DNA from: Pandoraea vervacti
GTDB taxonomy: Bacteria; Pseudomonadota; Gammaproteobacteria; Burkholderiales; Burkholderiaceae
Direction: 5' to 3'
DNA length: 64,000 nt
Assembly: GCF_000934605.2 (NCBI RefSeq)
Contig: NZ_CP010897.2
Span: 4,898,001 to 4,962,000 of the forward strand
Shown here: piece by piece, positions 25,228-35,547 of the stretch
How positions within the stretch are numbered: position 1 is the stretch's first letter
Layout: every line of letters starts with the position of its first letter
Translations under genes and position numbers: made by a program
The notes under the pieces: model-generated
Seen by the model: the letters and a program-made list of their open reading frames with translations, nothing else
Told to the model about the DNA's origin: nothing
Databases searched by the model: none

Positions 25228-26187
25228 CTATTGAACGTTGCCGCTCGCGGGAGCGCCGAGCGTTTGTGCCTGCACACCCTGTCGCGTGAAGGTCATGCGC
25301 GTGACGATCTCCAGAATGTCGTAACGTTGCTTCATTTCCTGCGAGAAATCGCCGAATGGCGCGCTGGCCTGCACGATGGCGACGGCTCGCCGGTCCAGAT
25401 CGCGATTACCCGAGCTACGCGTCACCTCCACACCCGCGACATTCCAACCGTCTTTGTGATATCCGAGACCACCGCGCTGATTCACATTGAGCGTGACGAT
25501 CAGTTCGCCATAGAGGCGCTCGTTGCCCATCTGCGGAAAGTGCTCGGTGCCGTAGCGCTCGACTCGATGACGCAGTGCGTCGAAATAGCGTGCGTACGCA
25601 ACTTCACGCGTATTTGCCGTCACCTGACCGCGTTTCGGGCGCGTCTGATACGCACGCAACTGCTTGTCGATTTCGGCTTGCAAACGTGCGATCTGCTGGT
25701 CGACGGTCTGATCGTCGAGGCCCTGGCCTCGCTGCGGCGAGTCGATGCGGTTACGCTGTGCCTCTGGCGAGGTTGCGTACTGACTGCGAAGCTGCGAGAG
25801 CAACTTCTCCTGCATGGCTTCCAGATCGCTCACATTGCGCTGAATCTGCGCGACCGGCGCCCCGTCGCGCTCCAATTCGCGTGACGGCAACGGCGAGGTC
25901 GCACGTTCGCCGTCGTGTTCGCCGCCGCCTACGAGATTAGCCTGCGCAAGCGCGGTGGCCTTCTCCGGTGCGACGGCCGATTTGGCGTTCACGAGCACCA
26001 CTTCGAGCGGGGTATCCGCACTGTGCAGGCGGAAGCTGTCCGGCGCAACGAAGTGCACCGCCAACGCGAGCAAATGCACCACGGCCGAGAAGAGAAGGCC
26101 GGTGGCAAGCGGATGCTCGCGCATGAGGGACCAGCCGCGGCGACGCGCCGCGACCAGATTGCCGGAAGGCAGTGCGGGTTTCAGCAC
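25228..26187 (-). CDS. TonB-like protein (TonB C-terminal domain)
   Basis: 319 aa. One membrane segment (residues about 28-47, ATGLLFSAVVHLLALAVHFV), a periplasmic alpha-helical/coiled stretch with many Q and E (110-200), and a TonB-C-like domain at the end (GELIVTLNVNQRGGLGYHKDG... RAVAIVQASAPFGDFSQEM). No exbB or exbD is adjacent, so it may work with distant motor proteins or have an envelope role. It starts with GTG overlapping the stop of the upstream RNB gene (GTGCTGA), suggesting coupled translation. Confidence 0.8.
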   Translation of the reverse strand: MLKPALPSGNLVAARRRGWSLMREHPLATGLLFSAVVHLLALAVHFVAPDSFRLHSADTPLEVVLVNAKSAVAPEKATALAQANLVGGGEHDGERATSPLPSRELERDGAPVAQIQRNVSDLEAMQEKLLSQLRSQYATSPEAQRNRIDSPQRGQGLDDQTVDQQIARLQAEIDKQLRAYQTRPKRGQVTANTREVAYARYFDALRHRVERYGTEHFPQMGNERLYGELIVTLNVNQRGGLGYHKDGWNVAGVEVTRSSGNRDLDRRAVAIVQASAPFGDFSQEMKQRYDILEIVTRMTFTRQGVQAQTLGAPASGNVQ

Positions 26188-28427
26188 GCGGGACCGGCCG
26201 GCGCGTCGTGGGCGCCCGCCGCCATCAGCGCCGCCGAGCGTGGCGATGCCCCGTGAGCGGCGCCAGTGGTCAGCGTCTGCGCCGAATCGTCGGCATCGGC
26301 GGGAGCATCGACTCGCCCCATCGTCGAATGGTCGTCGGCATCGCCCTGTGCGGTGCGGATGTCGCCACGGGCTTCGTCCGTGTCCATGCCGTCATCGCCA
26401 TCATCGGCCCCGTCGGCACCCTCCGTACCTTCAGCACCATCGGTGCCGTCAGTGCCCTGGCCGCCGTCACCGCCCTCTCCACCATGACCCGCGCCGCCGT
26501 CGCCCTCGTCGTCGTCGTCCGCCAGCGCGCTCTGGCTCGCGCCGAGCACTTGCGCGACACGCACCGAGATACTGAGCGTGACGACATCGAACGACAGCAC
26601 GTCGAGCATGATCTGCGTGCCCCGCGCATGCGGACTGAGCCCGGGCACGATCAACGTGAGCGGAATGTCGTTCAGACGAACGGTGTCGCCCTTGAGCACG
26701 CTCGCCTGCACTTGCGACTTGTTTTCCTGAATCAGCCAGCGCATGCACCAGTACCGCTCCATGCGGCTCTGATGCTCGGCATATGCCGCGTACGCAGCTT
26801 CGAAGCTCGACACGGTGGCGTACAGATCGGCGTCTTTCGGCTTGAAGGGCGCTGCCAGCTTCGCCGTCACGCCGTGGCGCACACAGGCGATCAATTGCCA
26901 CTGATTCACCAGATCGACATAGCGACGCAGCGGCGAGGTGCTCCATGCGTATTGCTCGACACCTAGCCCTTCGTGCGGCGCGGGCGATGTCTGCATACGC
27001 GTGCGGTTCACGCCGTAGGCCCGCTGTGCGCGGTAAATGCCCGGCACGCCGCATTCGGCCAGCAAACGCCCCCAGCGACTGTTCGCAAGGATCGCCATTT
27101 CGGCAACGATCAGATCGAGCGGCGCACCCCGCAGACGCTGCCTGATCGTGATGTGCTCGCCGTCGACGTAGAAATTGAAGTCGGTCTTGTTTTGCACCTC
27201 AGGGCGCAAGCCATAGCCCACGCGCGCGGCCTGGCGCTTCTCATACAGCGACTGCGCGAACGGCCACAGCAAACGCAGCGCTTCCTTGTGCGGATAGTCG
27301 CCGGTGCCGTCAGCCAGCGTTTGTGCCGTAATGACCGAATCGAGCTCGTCGTGGCGCAGGTTCGCGGCGATGGGCACGCGCTCGGCGCGCGTCTCAGTGG
27401 TCACGATGTCATACGTATCCGCCTTGACCACGACGTACAGCGACAACGCGGGACGTGCGCCGCCTTCGGCGAGCGTATAAGCCTCGACCACCGAATCGGG
27501 CAGCATCGTGATCTTTTCGCCCGGGGCATATACCGTGGACATGCGCGCGCGCGCAATCTCGTCGATGGCGTCACCCCGCGTGATGCCCAGCGCCGGCGCC
27601 GCGATGTGGATCCCTACGCGCAGCAGGCCGTCGGGCAGCACCTGTACCGAAAGCGCATCGTCGATTTCCGTCGTCGTCGAATCGTCGATGGAGAACGCCT
27701 GCACGTCGGCAATCGGCAGATCGTCCCCCGGCAGCGGCGTCGGTCCCACATCGGGAAAGCCGGTGCCCCGCGGAAAGTGTTCGTAGAGGAACGCCGCTTC
27801 GTGATAGGCGCGCGGCGACGCGATGCCGCCGCAAGCCAGCATCACCTCGGCGTGCGTCTTGCCCATGGCAATGGCGGCCGCTTCGAGCGCCTTCCATTCG
27901 ATGGTGTTCTTGTCAGGACGGAACAGCAGTTGGAGTTCCTTGCCCTTGAGCGCGTCCGGCAGCGTACCCGCAATCATCTGATCGACGTACGACGCCTGCA
28001 ACTCGGCTTGTTGCTGCTTGCGCGCGAGACCGGCAAGCGCAGCTTCGAGCTGCTCTTGTCCCGCACGCTGGTACTGACCCCGGCCCTTGCGACGGAAATA
28101 GATCGGCGAGGCCTGCAAGGCCAGCGCCAGACCCGCCTGCTGCGCAACGCTCGCGCCTTCACCGAAGTATTCGGCGGCCAGCACCGGAAACGCGAACTCG
28201 TCGGCCGGCGCGCATTCCCACAGGAAACTCATGTCGATGTCCTGTGCGGCAGCCTGCGCCTGCGCGATCAACTCGGCGGGGGTGGGCGACTCGAAACGCA
28301 ACAGGACATCACGTCCCTTGATCTTGCTGCGACGTCCGCCAGGCAACTCCACCTGATACGACTCGCCCTGCTGCGACAACACCGTGCCAGCCTTGAAGCC
28401 GCCGGATTCCTCAAAAAAAATGTTCAT
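26181..28427 (-). CDS. RNB-domain exoribonuclease (RNase II/R superfamily) with long acidic tail
   Basis: 748 aa. The N-terminal SH3/OB-like region is followed by an RNB catalytic domain with the four-aspartate style motif IDDSTTTEIDDALSV (247-261) and later YAWSTSPLRRYVDLVNQWQL. It degrades RNA 3' to 5'. It is shorter than RNase R and lacks an obvious basic S1 tail; instead residues about 634-748 form a disordered tail rich in D, E and G, with repeated DGTDGAEGTEGADGADDG-type units. It lies in an apparent operon mpl-yqiA-rnb-tonB. Confidence 0.9.
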   Translation of the reverse strand: MNIFFEESGGFKAGTVLSQQGESYQVELPGGRRSKIKGRDVLLRFESPTPAELIAQAQAAAQDIDMSFLWECAPADEFAFPVLAAEYFGEGASVAQQAGLALALQASPIYFRRKGRGQYQRAGQEQLEAALAGLARKQQQAELQASYVDQMIAGTLPDALKGKELQLLFRPDKNTIEWKALEAAAIAMGKTHAEVMLACGGIASPRAYHEAAFLYEHFPRGTGFPDVGPTPLPGDDLPIADVQAFSIDDSTTTEIDDALSVQVLPDGLLRVGIHIAAPALGITRGDAIDEIARARMSTVYAPGEKITMLPDSVVEAYTLAEGGARPALSLYVVVKADTYDIVTTETRAERVPIAANLRHDELDSVITAQTLADGTGDYPHKEALRLLWPFAQSLYEKRQAARVGYGLRPEVQNKTDFNFYVDGEHITIRQRLRGAPLDLIVAEMAILANSRWGRLLAECGVPGIYRAQRAYGVNRTRMQTSPAPHEGLGVEQYAWSTSPLRRYVDLVNQWQLIACVRHGVTAKLAAPFKPKDADLYATVSSFEAAYAAYAEHQSRMERYWCMRWLIQENKSQVQASVLKGDTVRLNDIPLTLIVPGLSPHARGTQIMLDVLSFDVVTLSISVRVAQVLGASQSALADDDDEGDGGAGHGGEGGDGGQGTDGTDGAEGTEGADGADDGDDGMDTDEARGDIRTAQGDADDHSTMGRVDAPADADDSAQTLTTGAAHGASPRSAALMAAGAHDAPAGPAC

Positions 28428-28504
28428 GAAACAGCCATCGATCGCAATAGGCGATATTGTAGCCCGCCAATGTACGGCGGTTTAGGGCAGAACGGGCAAA
28501 CGCG

Positions 28505-29116
28505 TCAGTCGCCCGCGCAAGGGCTTGCTGCGTCTGGCGCTGCAGAAATGCCGACGCCGGCAAAGCGCAGTACGTCGTCCATGTAGTTCTCGAAATCGGA
28601 AATCCCGTGGTCACTGCCCTCGATCAGCGTGAGCTTCGCGCCCGGAAACTTCGCCACCATGTCGCGGTAGTCCAGCGTCTGGTCGCCCGTGGCCGCCACA
28701 AGGTGGTAGCGCTCGGGACGCGTGATGCGGGCGACGTCGATCATGCGCAGTTCGTCCAGGTGACGGGGTTCGACGACAATCGTTCCACCGCCGTGCCACA
28801 GCGGTTGTTCGCCGAGCCACTTCCCCAAGTCGTCGTACGGGCGCGTGGCGGGATTGAGCAGCACGGCACGGCAACCCAGTTTTTCCGCCAGATATGTGGC
28901 GTAGTACCCACCGAGCGAGCTGCCCACGATGGTCAGCTCGTCGGCGCTCACGCCGGTGAGCAACCGCTGCGCATCGACAACTGCAGCCAACGGCGACGGC
29001 GGCAGTTGCGGACACGCCCAATGCCGGCCATGCCCCAGCCGATGCATGCGTGCGGCCATCAATTGCGCCTTGAAGGAACGCGGCGACGAACGAAAGCCGT
29101 GCAAATAAAGAATCAT
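28505..29116 (-). CDS. yqiA: YqiA-type alpha/beta hydrolase (esterase)
   Basis: 203 aa. MILYLHGFRSSPRSFKAQLM at the start and the nucleophile elbow IVGSSLGGYYATYLAEKLG define the YqiA/YcfP family; the late GSDHGISDFENYM holds the catalytic histidine and ATGDQTLDY the probable acid. Studied homologues are short-chain esterases with unclear natural substrates. It sits 72 bp after mpl and 77 bp before the RNB gene on the same strand. Confidence 0.92.
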   Translation of the reverse strand: MILYLHGFRSSPRSFKAQLMAARMHRLGHGRHWACPQLPPSPLAAVVDAQRLLTGVSADELTIVGSSLGGYYATYLAEKLGCRAVLLNPATRPYDDLGKWLGEQPLWHGGGTIVVEPRHLDELRMIDVARITRPERYHLVAATGDQTLDYRDMVAKFPGAKLTLIEGSDHGISDFENYMDDVLRFAGVGISAAPDAASPCAGD

Positions 29117-29188
29117 GTCAGTCCCGAGAGAGCCGAGTCAGTATGCGCATACGCGCCAAGTCCGGGCAATTTACCCACTGTGGCCCGC

Positions 29189-30571
29189 TCACCCGCGCGC
29201 AGCCAGCGCATCCAGTAGTTTCTGGTGGATCCCGCCGAAGCCGCCATTGCTCATCACCACGATCTGGTCGCCCGGCTGCGCTGCGGCGCCGACGGCGCGC
29301 ACCAGACCGTCGATGTCGCTGAACGCTTGTGCACGGGTCCCCAGAGGCGCCAGCGCTTCCGCAAGATTCCAGCCCAGGGCGTCCTTGCCGGACGGCGCGC
29401 CATAACCGAACACCAGATCGGCGTCGGCCAGACTGGCGGGCAATTGTGCCTTCATGACCCCGAGCTTCATGGTGTTCGAGCGCGGCTCCAGCACCGCAAG
29501 GATGCGGGCCTGGCCGACACGCCGACGCAATCCGGCAAGCGTCGTCTGAATCGCCGTCGGATGATGCGCAAAATCGTCATAGACGGTCACTCCGCCGGCT
29601 TCGCCGCGCACTTCCATGCGACGCTTCACATTCTGGAACTTGCCCAGCGACGCAGCGCCCTGTTCCGGCGGCACGCCCACGTGACGCGCGGCAGCGAGGG
29701 CGGCCAGCGCATTCATCCGGTTGTGCTCCCCCTGAAGCGCCCATTTCACCTCACCCGCAGCCTTCGGCCCCTGGTGCACCCAGAACGCTTCCTGTCCGGA
29801 GGCAAGCGCCTCGTTTGCCTGCGCGACATGCCAGCCATCGGCCACACCGAAGCGCTCGATCTCGCTCCAGTATCCGCGCGCCAACACACGCTCGAGCGCC
29901 GGTTCGCGACCATTGACGATCAGGCGTCCCTGCCCCGGGACCGTTCGCACGAGATGATGAAATTGCGTCTCGATTGCGGCGAGATCCGGGAAGATATCCG
30001 CGTGATCGAATTCGAGGTTATTCAGAATGGCCGTACGCGGATGGTAGTGAACGAATTTCGAACGCTTGTCGAAGAACGCCGTGTCGTACTCGTCCGCCTC
30101 GATCACGAAGAAATCGCTGTCGGTCAGCCGCGCCGAAATACCGAAGTTCATCGGCACGCCGCCAACGAGAAACCCCGGGTGGTATCCGGCGTCTTCGAGA
30201 ATCCAGGTGAGCATCGAGGTCGTGGTCGTCTTGCCGTGCGTGCCGGCCACTGCCAGCACCCATTTCTTGGACAGGACATGCTCGCCGAGCCATTGGGGCC
30301 CGGACGTATACGGCAGATTCCGGTTCAGGATTTCTTCCATGAGCGGATTGCCGCGCGACACGACGTTACCGACCACGAACAGGTCCGGCTCCAGCGACAC
30401 CTGATCGGCGTCGAAACCCTCGATCAGACGAATGCCCTGCGCTTCGAGCTGGGTGCTCATTGGCGGATAGACGTTGGCGTCGCAACCCGTGACGGTGTGA
30501 CCGGCCTGACGTGCGAGGACTGCCAGACCGCCCATGAACGTGCCGCAGATACCAAGAATATGAATATGCAT
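29189..30571 (-). CDS. mpl: UDP-N-acetylmuramate:L-alanyl-gamma-D-glutamyl-meso-diaminopimelate ligase
   Basis: 460 aa Mur-ligase. MHIHILGICGTFMGGLAVLARQAGH forms the UDP-binding N-terminus, GTHGKTTTTSM (110-120) the ATP loop, and the central DEYDTAFFDKRSKFVHYHP and EHNRMNALAALAAA segments are typical. It reattaches recycled murein tripeptide to UDP-MurNAc and so works in the same recycling route as AmpD, encoded 16 kb away. The ATG at 30571 is chosen; a longer open frame upstream lacks family similarity and would run into the divergent promoter region. Confidence 0.96.
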   Translation of the reverse strand: MHIHILGICGTFMGGLAVLARQAGHTVTGCDANVYPPMSTQLEAQGIRLIEGFDADQVSLEPDLFVVGNVVSRGNPLMEEILNRNLPYTSGPQWLGEHVLSKKWVLAVAGTHGKTTTTSMLTWILEDAGYHPGFLVGGVPMNFGISARLTDSDFFVIEADEYDTAFFDKRSKFVHYHPRTAILNNLEFDHADIFPDLAAIETQFHHLVRTVPGQGRLIVNGREPALERVLARGYWSEIERFGVADGWHVAQANEALASGQEAFWVHQGPKAAGEVKWALQGEHNRMNALAALAAARHVGVPPEQGAASLGKFQNVKRRMEVRGEAGGVTVYDDFAHHPTAIQTTLAGLRRRVGQARILAVLEPRSNTMKLGVMKAQLPASLADADLVFGYGAPSGKDALGWNLAEALAPLGTRAQAFSDIDGLVRAVGAAAQPGDQIVVMSNGGFGGIHQKLLDALAARG

Positions 30572-30689
30572 GGATGGGGAGCGTGGTGAGAACGGGTCGA
30601 GCCCGTGCGGGAAATGGGAGTGCCAGAAGCCAAGGGCTCCATTGTACCTGTGGCGCGAACCCCAATGCGTTTCGGGTATCATCGTCCGC

Positions 30690-31346
30690 ATGACACGCAA
30701 ATCCTGGACCGACGCCCAACGCCTGCGCGACGAGATCGCGCTGGCCGCTGCTCGCCTTATCGCCGAAGAGGGGGCCGACTACGCGAGCGCGAAGCGCAAG
30801 GCAGCGAAACAGGTCACCGGAGAGACGCGAATTGCAGGGGAATTGCTGCCGGATAATGACCAGATCGAGGCGGAAGTGCGCGAATACGTGCAGACGTTCC
30901 TCTCGGACACCCAGCCCGATGAACTCGCGCATCTGCGCCAGGTCGCGCTGACGGTCATGACAGCGTTCGAGCGCTATCGCCCGTACATTACCGGTGCGGT
31001 GTACAACGGCACAGCCACGGCGCTATCGGATATCTACTTGCAGGCTTTTTGCGACAACCCCAAGGAAGTCGCGATCGACATGCTCAATCGAGGGATCGAC
31101 TACGAAGTCTCGGAGAGCCGTCATTTTAATGGTCGAGGCATGGTGGAGACGCTGAGTTTCCTGTGGCGCGAGCGCGGCCAGCGCGGCGAACCGGCGGGGG
31201 TGCACCTCGCGCTGTATGGCACGGACGATATGCGCGGCGCGCTCAAGGCCTCCGACGGGAACGGCCGCCCGGTGCGGACCGACGCTCAGGGACTGCGCGC
31301 CCTGATGGCCGAGGCAGAAGCCTCGCGTCATGAACACAGCCAATGA
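30690..31346 (+). CDS. Conserved hypothetical protein of Burkholderiales
   Basis: 218 aa, mostly helical and charged. The N-terminus (MTRKSWTDAQRLRDEIALAAARLIAEEGADYASAKRKAAKQV) and the central VYNGTATALSDIYLQAFCDNPKEVAIDMLNRGIDYEV suggest a nucleotidyltransferase-like fold in the second half, but I cannot show catalytic residues. Homologues have sometimes been labelled as Mur ligases, apparently because of the neighbouring mpl, which the sequence does not support. It diverges from mpl. No signal peptide or membrane segment. Confidence 0.75.
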   Translation: MTRKSWTDAQRLRDEIALAAARLIAEEGADYASAKRKAAKQVTGETRIAGELLPDNDQIEAEVREYVQTFLSDTQPDELAHLRQVALTVMTAFERYRPYITGAVYNGTATALSDIYLQAFCDNPKEVAIDMLNRGIDYEVSESRHFNGRGMVETLSFLWRERGQRGEPAGVHLALYGTDDMRGALKASDGNGRPVRTDAQGLRALMAEAEASRHEHSQ

Positions 31347-31386
31347 CGCCGTAGCGAGTCGCCATCGGTTCACAGCGAAATCGCGG

Positions 31387-31419
31387 CCAGATCACCGCCA
31401 GATCACCGCCAGATCGCCA
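31387..31419 (+). repeat. Three-copy 11-bp tandem repeat (CCAGATCACCG)
   Basis: Two perfect copies and a third degenerate copy stand in the 143-bp gap between the hypothetical gene and the thioredoxin-like gene. The unit is unrelated in sequence to the 11-bp array at 16930. Confidence 0.8.
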
Positions 31420-31489
31420 CTAATTCTTCGCAATTGACGTTCATATTTCGTTTACCGTTGATTCCCGAATCTTCCGCCCCGTACACATC

Positions 31490-32014
31490 ATGGCAAAACG
31501 CATCGCTATTCTCGTGATTCTGGCATTGGCGGGATTGGCGGCCGGTTTCTGGCTCGGCCACCGCAACCAGCCAACGCCCAACGCGTCGGACGCCGCCGTC
31601 GCCCAACTCCTCGCCACCCGCCTGCCCGACCTCAAAGGCAATGATCAGGCCGTATCGCAATGGAAAGGCAAGACGCTCGTTGTGAATTTCTGGGCGCCCT
31701 GGTGCGGGCCGTGCGTGGAGGAAATGCCCGATTTGCAGGCGCTTTCCACTGAATTCGGCACCAAAAACGTCCAATTCGTCGGTATCGGCATCGATACGGC
31801 GCAAAACATGATCGCCTTTGAGCAAAAGGTGAAAGTCGATTACCCGTTGCTGGTGGCAGGCTATGCGGGCACCGACCTCGCACGCGCGCTCGGGAACAAG
31901 GCCGGTGCGTTGCCGTTTACCGTCGTGATCGATCCGCAGGGGCGAATGCACTACGAGAAGCTGGGCCGCATCACGTCGGACGAGGTCCGCTCGGCACTCA
32001 AGCCGCTCATCTGA
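31490..32014 (+). CDS. TlpA-like thiol:disulfide oxidoreductase
   Basis: 174 aa. A membrane anchor (residues 5-22, AILVILALAGLAAGFWLG) exports a thioredoxin domain with active site WCGPC (C72, C75) in VVNFWAPWCGPCVEEMPDLQ and a cis-proline in AGALPFTVVID. Such periplasmic anchored reductases reduce cytochrome c apoproteins or other envelope thiols. A terminator follows at 32045-32080, so it is likely monocistronic. Confidence 0.92.
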   Translation: MAKRIAILVILALAGLAAGFWLGHRNQPTPNASDAAVAQLLATRLPDLKGNDQAVSQWKGKTLVVNFWAPWCGPCVEEMPDLQALSTEFGTKNVQFVGIGIDTAQNMIAFEQKVKVDYPLLVAGYAGTDLARALGNKAGALPFTVVIDPQGRMHYEKLGRITSDEVRSALKPLI

Positions 32015-32044
32015 CCCCAGGTCGGAAAGCGCCCCGCCTTGGGA

Positions 32045-32080
32045 AGCCCCGCCGGGCGTGACCGGCGGGGGCTCCATTTT
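32045..32080 (+). terminator. Intrinsic terminator after tlpA-like gene
   Basis: GC stem CCCCGCCGG (32047-32055) / CCGGCGGGG (32062-32070), extended by AG/CT with one bulged G, followed by CCATTTT. Confidence 0.75.
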
Positions 32081-32148
32081 CGCCCCACTGGACAAAATCC
32101 ACCAACTGGCGTTTAATTGCGCCCAATTTCGTGAAATTTGATTCGCCG

Positions 32149-32595
32149 ATGCCTCACCGCATTCTCGTGCTCCACGGCCCCAACCTGAACCTGCTCGGTA
32201 CTCGCGAGCCGGAGGTGTACGGTCGCACGACGTTGGCCGACATCGACTCCGCCCTTGTGGCGCAGGCCCAGACGGCGGGTGCCGAGGTGGCGACATTCCA
32301 AAGCAATCACGAAGGGGCACTGGTTGACCGGATTCAGGCGGCACGCGGCGAGTCGATCGACTTCATCGTCATCAACCCTGCGGCCTATACCCACACCAGC
32401 GTGGCAATTCGCGACGCGTTGACCGGGGTAGGCATCCCGTTCGTCGAGGTTCACCTCTCGAACGTTCATGCGCGCGAAGCCTTCCGGCATCACTCGTACT
32501 TTTCCGATATCGCGCAAGGTGTCATCTGCGGCCTGGGCTGGCGCGGGTATACCTACGCACTCGATTTTGCCCTGCGGCGACTCGCCGGCGGGTAG
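32149..32595 (+). CDS. aroQ: 3-Dehydroquinate dehydratase, type II
   Basis: 148 aa, standard for the dodecameric type II enzyme. Motifs: VLHGPNLNLLGTREPEVYG (catalytic Y24), FQSNHEGALVD, INPAAYTHTSVAIRDAL and VEVHLSNVHAREAFRHHS with the catalytic histidine. It converts 3-dehydroquinate to 3-dehydroshikimate, one step before AroE. Start at the ATG 32149; a GTG at 32131 would add six residues. It lies just upstream of accB, a common pairing in proteobacteria. Confidence 0.97.
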   Translation: MPHRILVLHGPNLNLLGTREPEVYGRTTLADIDSALVAQAQTAGAEVATFQSNHEGALVDRIQAARGESIDFIVINPAAYTHTSVAIRDALTGVGIPFVEVHLSNVHAREAFRHHSYFSDIAQGVICGLGWRGYTYALDFALRRLAGG

Positions 32596-32666
32596 TCCTC
32601 TCTTATCCCCATTTCCTCTCGCGGGACGTTGCGCCCGCGTCGATACAGAATCAAGGAGCTTCCTTC

Positions 32667-33128
32667 ATGGATTTGCGCAAACTCAAGACGTTGATCGACC
32701 TCGTGGCCGAATCGGGTATTTCCGAGCTCGAAGTCACCGAAGGCGAAGGCAAGGTCCGTATCGTCAAGGCGCCCCCGCAAGTCATCGCCGCCCCGATGCA
32801 GATGGCCATGCCGGCCGCCATGCCGCAGGTCGCCGCGCAAGCGCCCGCCGCCACGCAAGCGGCCGCAGCGCCCGCGGCACCGGCCGTGCCGCAAGGCCAT
32901 ATCGTGACATCGCCGATGGTTGGCACGTTCTACCGCGCCCCGTCGCCGGGCGCCGATCCGTTCGCGCAAGTCGGCGACTCGGTCAAGGAAGGCCAGACCC
33001 TGTGCATCATCGAAGCGATGAAGCTGCTCAACGAGATCGAGTCGGACAAGGCCGGCGTGATCAAGGAAATCCTCGTCGAGAACGGTCAGGCCGTGGAATA
33101 CGGTCAACCGCTGTTCGTGATCGGCTAA
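32667..33128 (+). CDS. accB: Biotin carboxyl carrier protein of acetyl-CoA carboxylase
   Basis: 153 aa. The N-terminal dimerisation part (MDLRKLKTLIDLVAESGISELEV) is followed by an alanine/proline/methionine-rich flexible linker (residues 36-77) and the biotinyl domain with biotin-accepting K119 in EAMKL. RBS AAGGAG precedes the ATG. It carries CO2 between AccC and the carboxyltransferase at the start of fatty-acid synthesis. Confidence 0.98.
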   Translation: MDLRKLKTLIDLVAESGISELEVTEGEGKVRIVKAPPQVIAAPMQMAMPAAMPQVAAQAPAATQAAAAPAAPAVPQGHIVTSPMVGTFYRAPSPGADPFAQVGDSVKEGQTLCIIEAMKLLNEIESDKAGVIKEILVENGQAVEYGQPLFVIG

Positions 33129-33228
33129 TGCCGGTTGTCGGACGCCTCGCCCGCACGGCCTTGCGCCATCTGCGCGGCATCGGGCGTCCGGCCCCGCTCC
33201 TCTCCCCATACGGGCAGGACTGCACATA

Positions 33229-34590
<1,362 letters not shown>

Positions 34591-34614
34591 GCTATTTAGC
34601 AGGAAACACTCGCC

Positions 34615-35508
34615 ATGTATCGCGAACTCGTCGTAGAAGTTGCCCGCGCGCAGGCCGAGGCCCTGTCGGACGCCCTGCTCGATCTGGGCGTGCTGTCGGT
34701 CTCGGTGGAAGACGCGGACGCCGACACGCCCGACGAGCAACCGATGTTCGGCGAGCCGGGTCTGACCCCGCCCGACACCGCGTGGCAGCGCTCGCGCGTG
34801 GTGGCGCTGGTGGGCGAAGATCAGGACGCCGCCGTGTTGCTCGCGGCGGCGGTCAACGAACTGGGGCTTGCCGAGTCCCCTGCCTTCACATTGCGTGACG
34901 TGGAGGAGCAGGATTGGGTACGCCTGACGCAATCGCAGTTCGAGCCGATGCAGATCGGCCAGCGGATCTGGGTCGTGCCGTCGTGGCACGACGCCCCGGA
35001 CACCGACGCCCTCATTCTCGAACTCGATCCCGGCCTGGCTTTCGGCACCGGTAGCCATCCGACCACGCGCCTTTGCATGGAATGGCTCGAACAGCACGTG
35101 CAGGCCGGCGAGTCGCTGCTCGACTATGGTTGCGGCTCGGGCATTCTGGCAATTCTCGCGCGCAAGTGCGGCGCCGACCCGGTCATCGGCATCGACATCG
35201 ACCCGCAAGCCGTGGAATCCGCCCGTTACAACAGTGAACGCAACCACGCCCCGGTCGAATACGGTCTGCCCGACGACTTGCGCGATGGCCAGTTCAATAT
35301 CGTGGTCGCGAACATTCTGTCGAACCCGCTCAAGTTGCTCGCGTCGATGCTGACGTCGCGCGTCGCACCGGGCGGCCGGCTTGCACTGTCCGGCGTGCTG
35401 GAGCGGCAGGCTGACGAAGTGATCGCGGCTTACGCGCCCTATATGAAGATGTCGGTCTGGCGCGCTCACGACGGCTGGGTCTGCCTGCACGGGCAGGCCT
35501 CAGGCTAA
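34615..35508 (+). CDS. prmA: Ribosomal protein L11 methyltransferase
   Basis: 297 aa. The N-terminal substrate-recruiting domain (MYRELVVEVARAQAEALSDALLDLG) is followed by a SAM methyltransferase fold with LDPGLAFGTGSHPTTRLCMEWLE, LLDYGCGSGILAILARKCG and VVANILSNPLKLL. It trimethylates L11. RBS AGGAA lies 6-8 nt before the ATG. It is 24 bp after accC, as in many beta- and gamma-proteobacteria. Confidence 0.97.
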   Translation: MYRELVVEVARAQAEALSDALLDLGVLSVSVEDADADTPDEQPMFGEPGLTPPDTAWQRSRVVALVGEDQDAAVLLAAAVNELGLAESPAFTLRDVEEQDWVRLTQSQFEPMQIGQRIWVVPSWHDAPDTDALILELDPGLAFGTGSHPTTRLCMEWLEQHVQAGESLLDYGCGSGILAILARKCGADPVIGIDIDPQAVESARYNSERNHAPVEYGLPDDLRDGQFNIVVANILSNPLKLLASMLTSRVAPGGRLALSGVLERQADEVIAAYAPYMKMSVWRAHDGWVCLHGQASG

Positions 35509-35547
35509 ACAGCGCAACGCGCGCCGAGTCTCCCGAGTCTTCCATCC

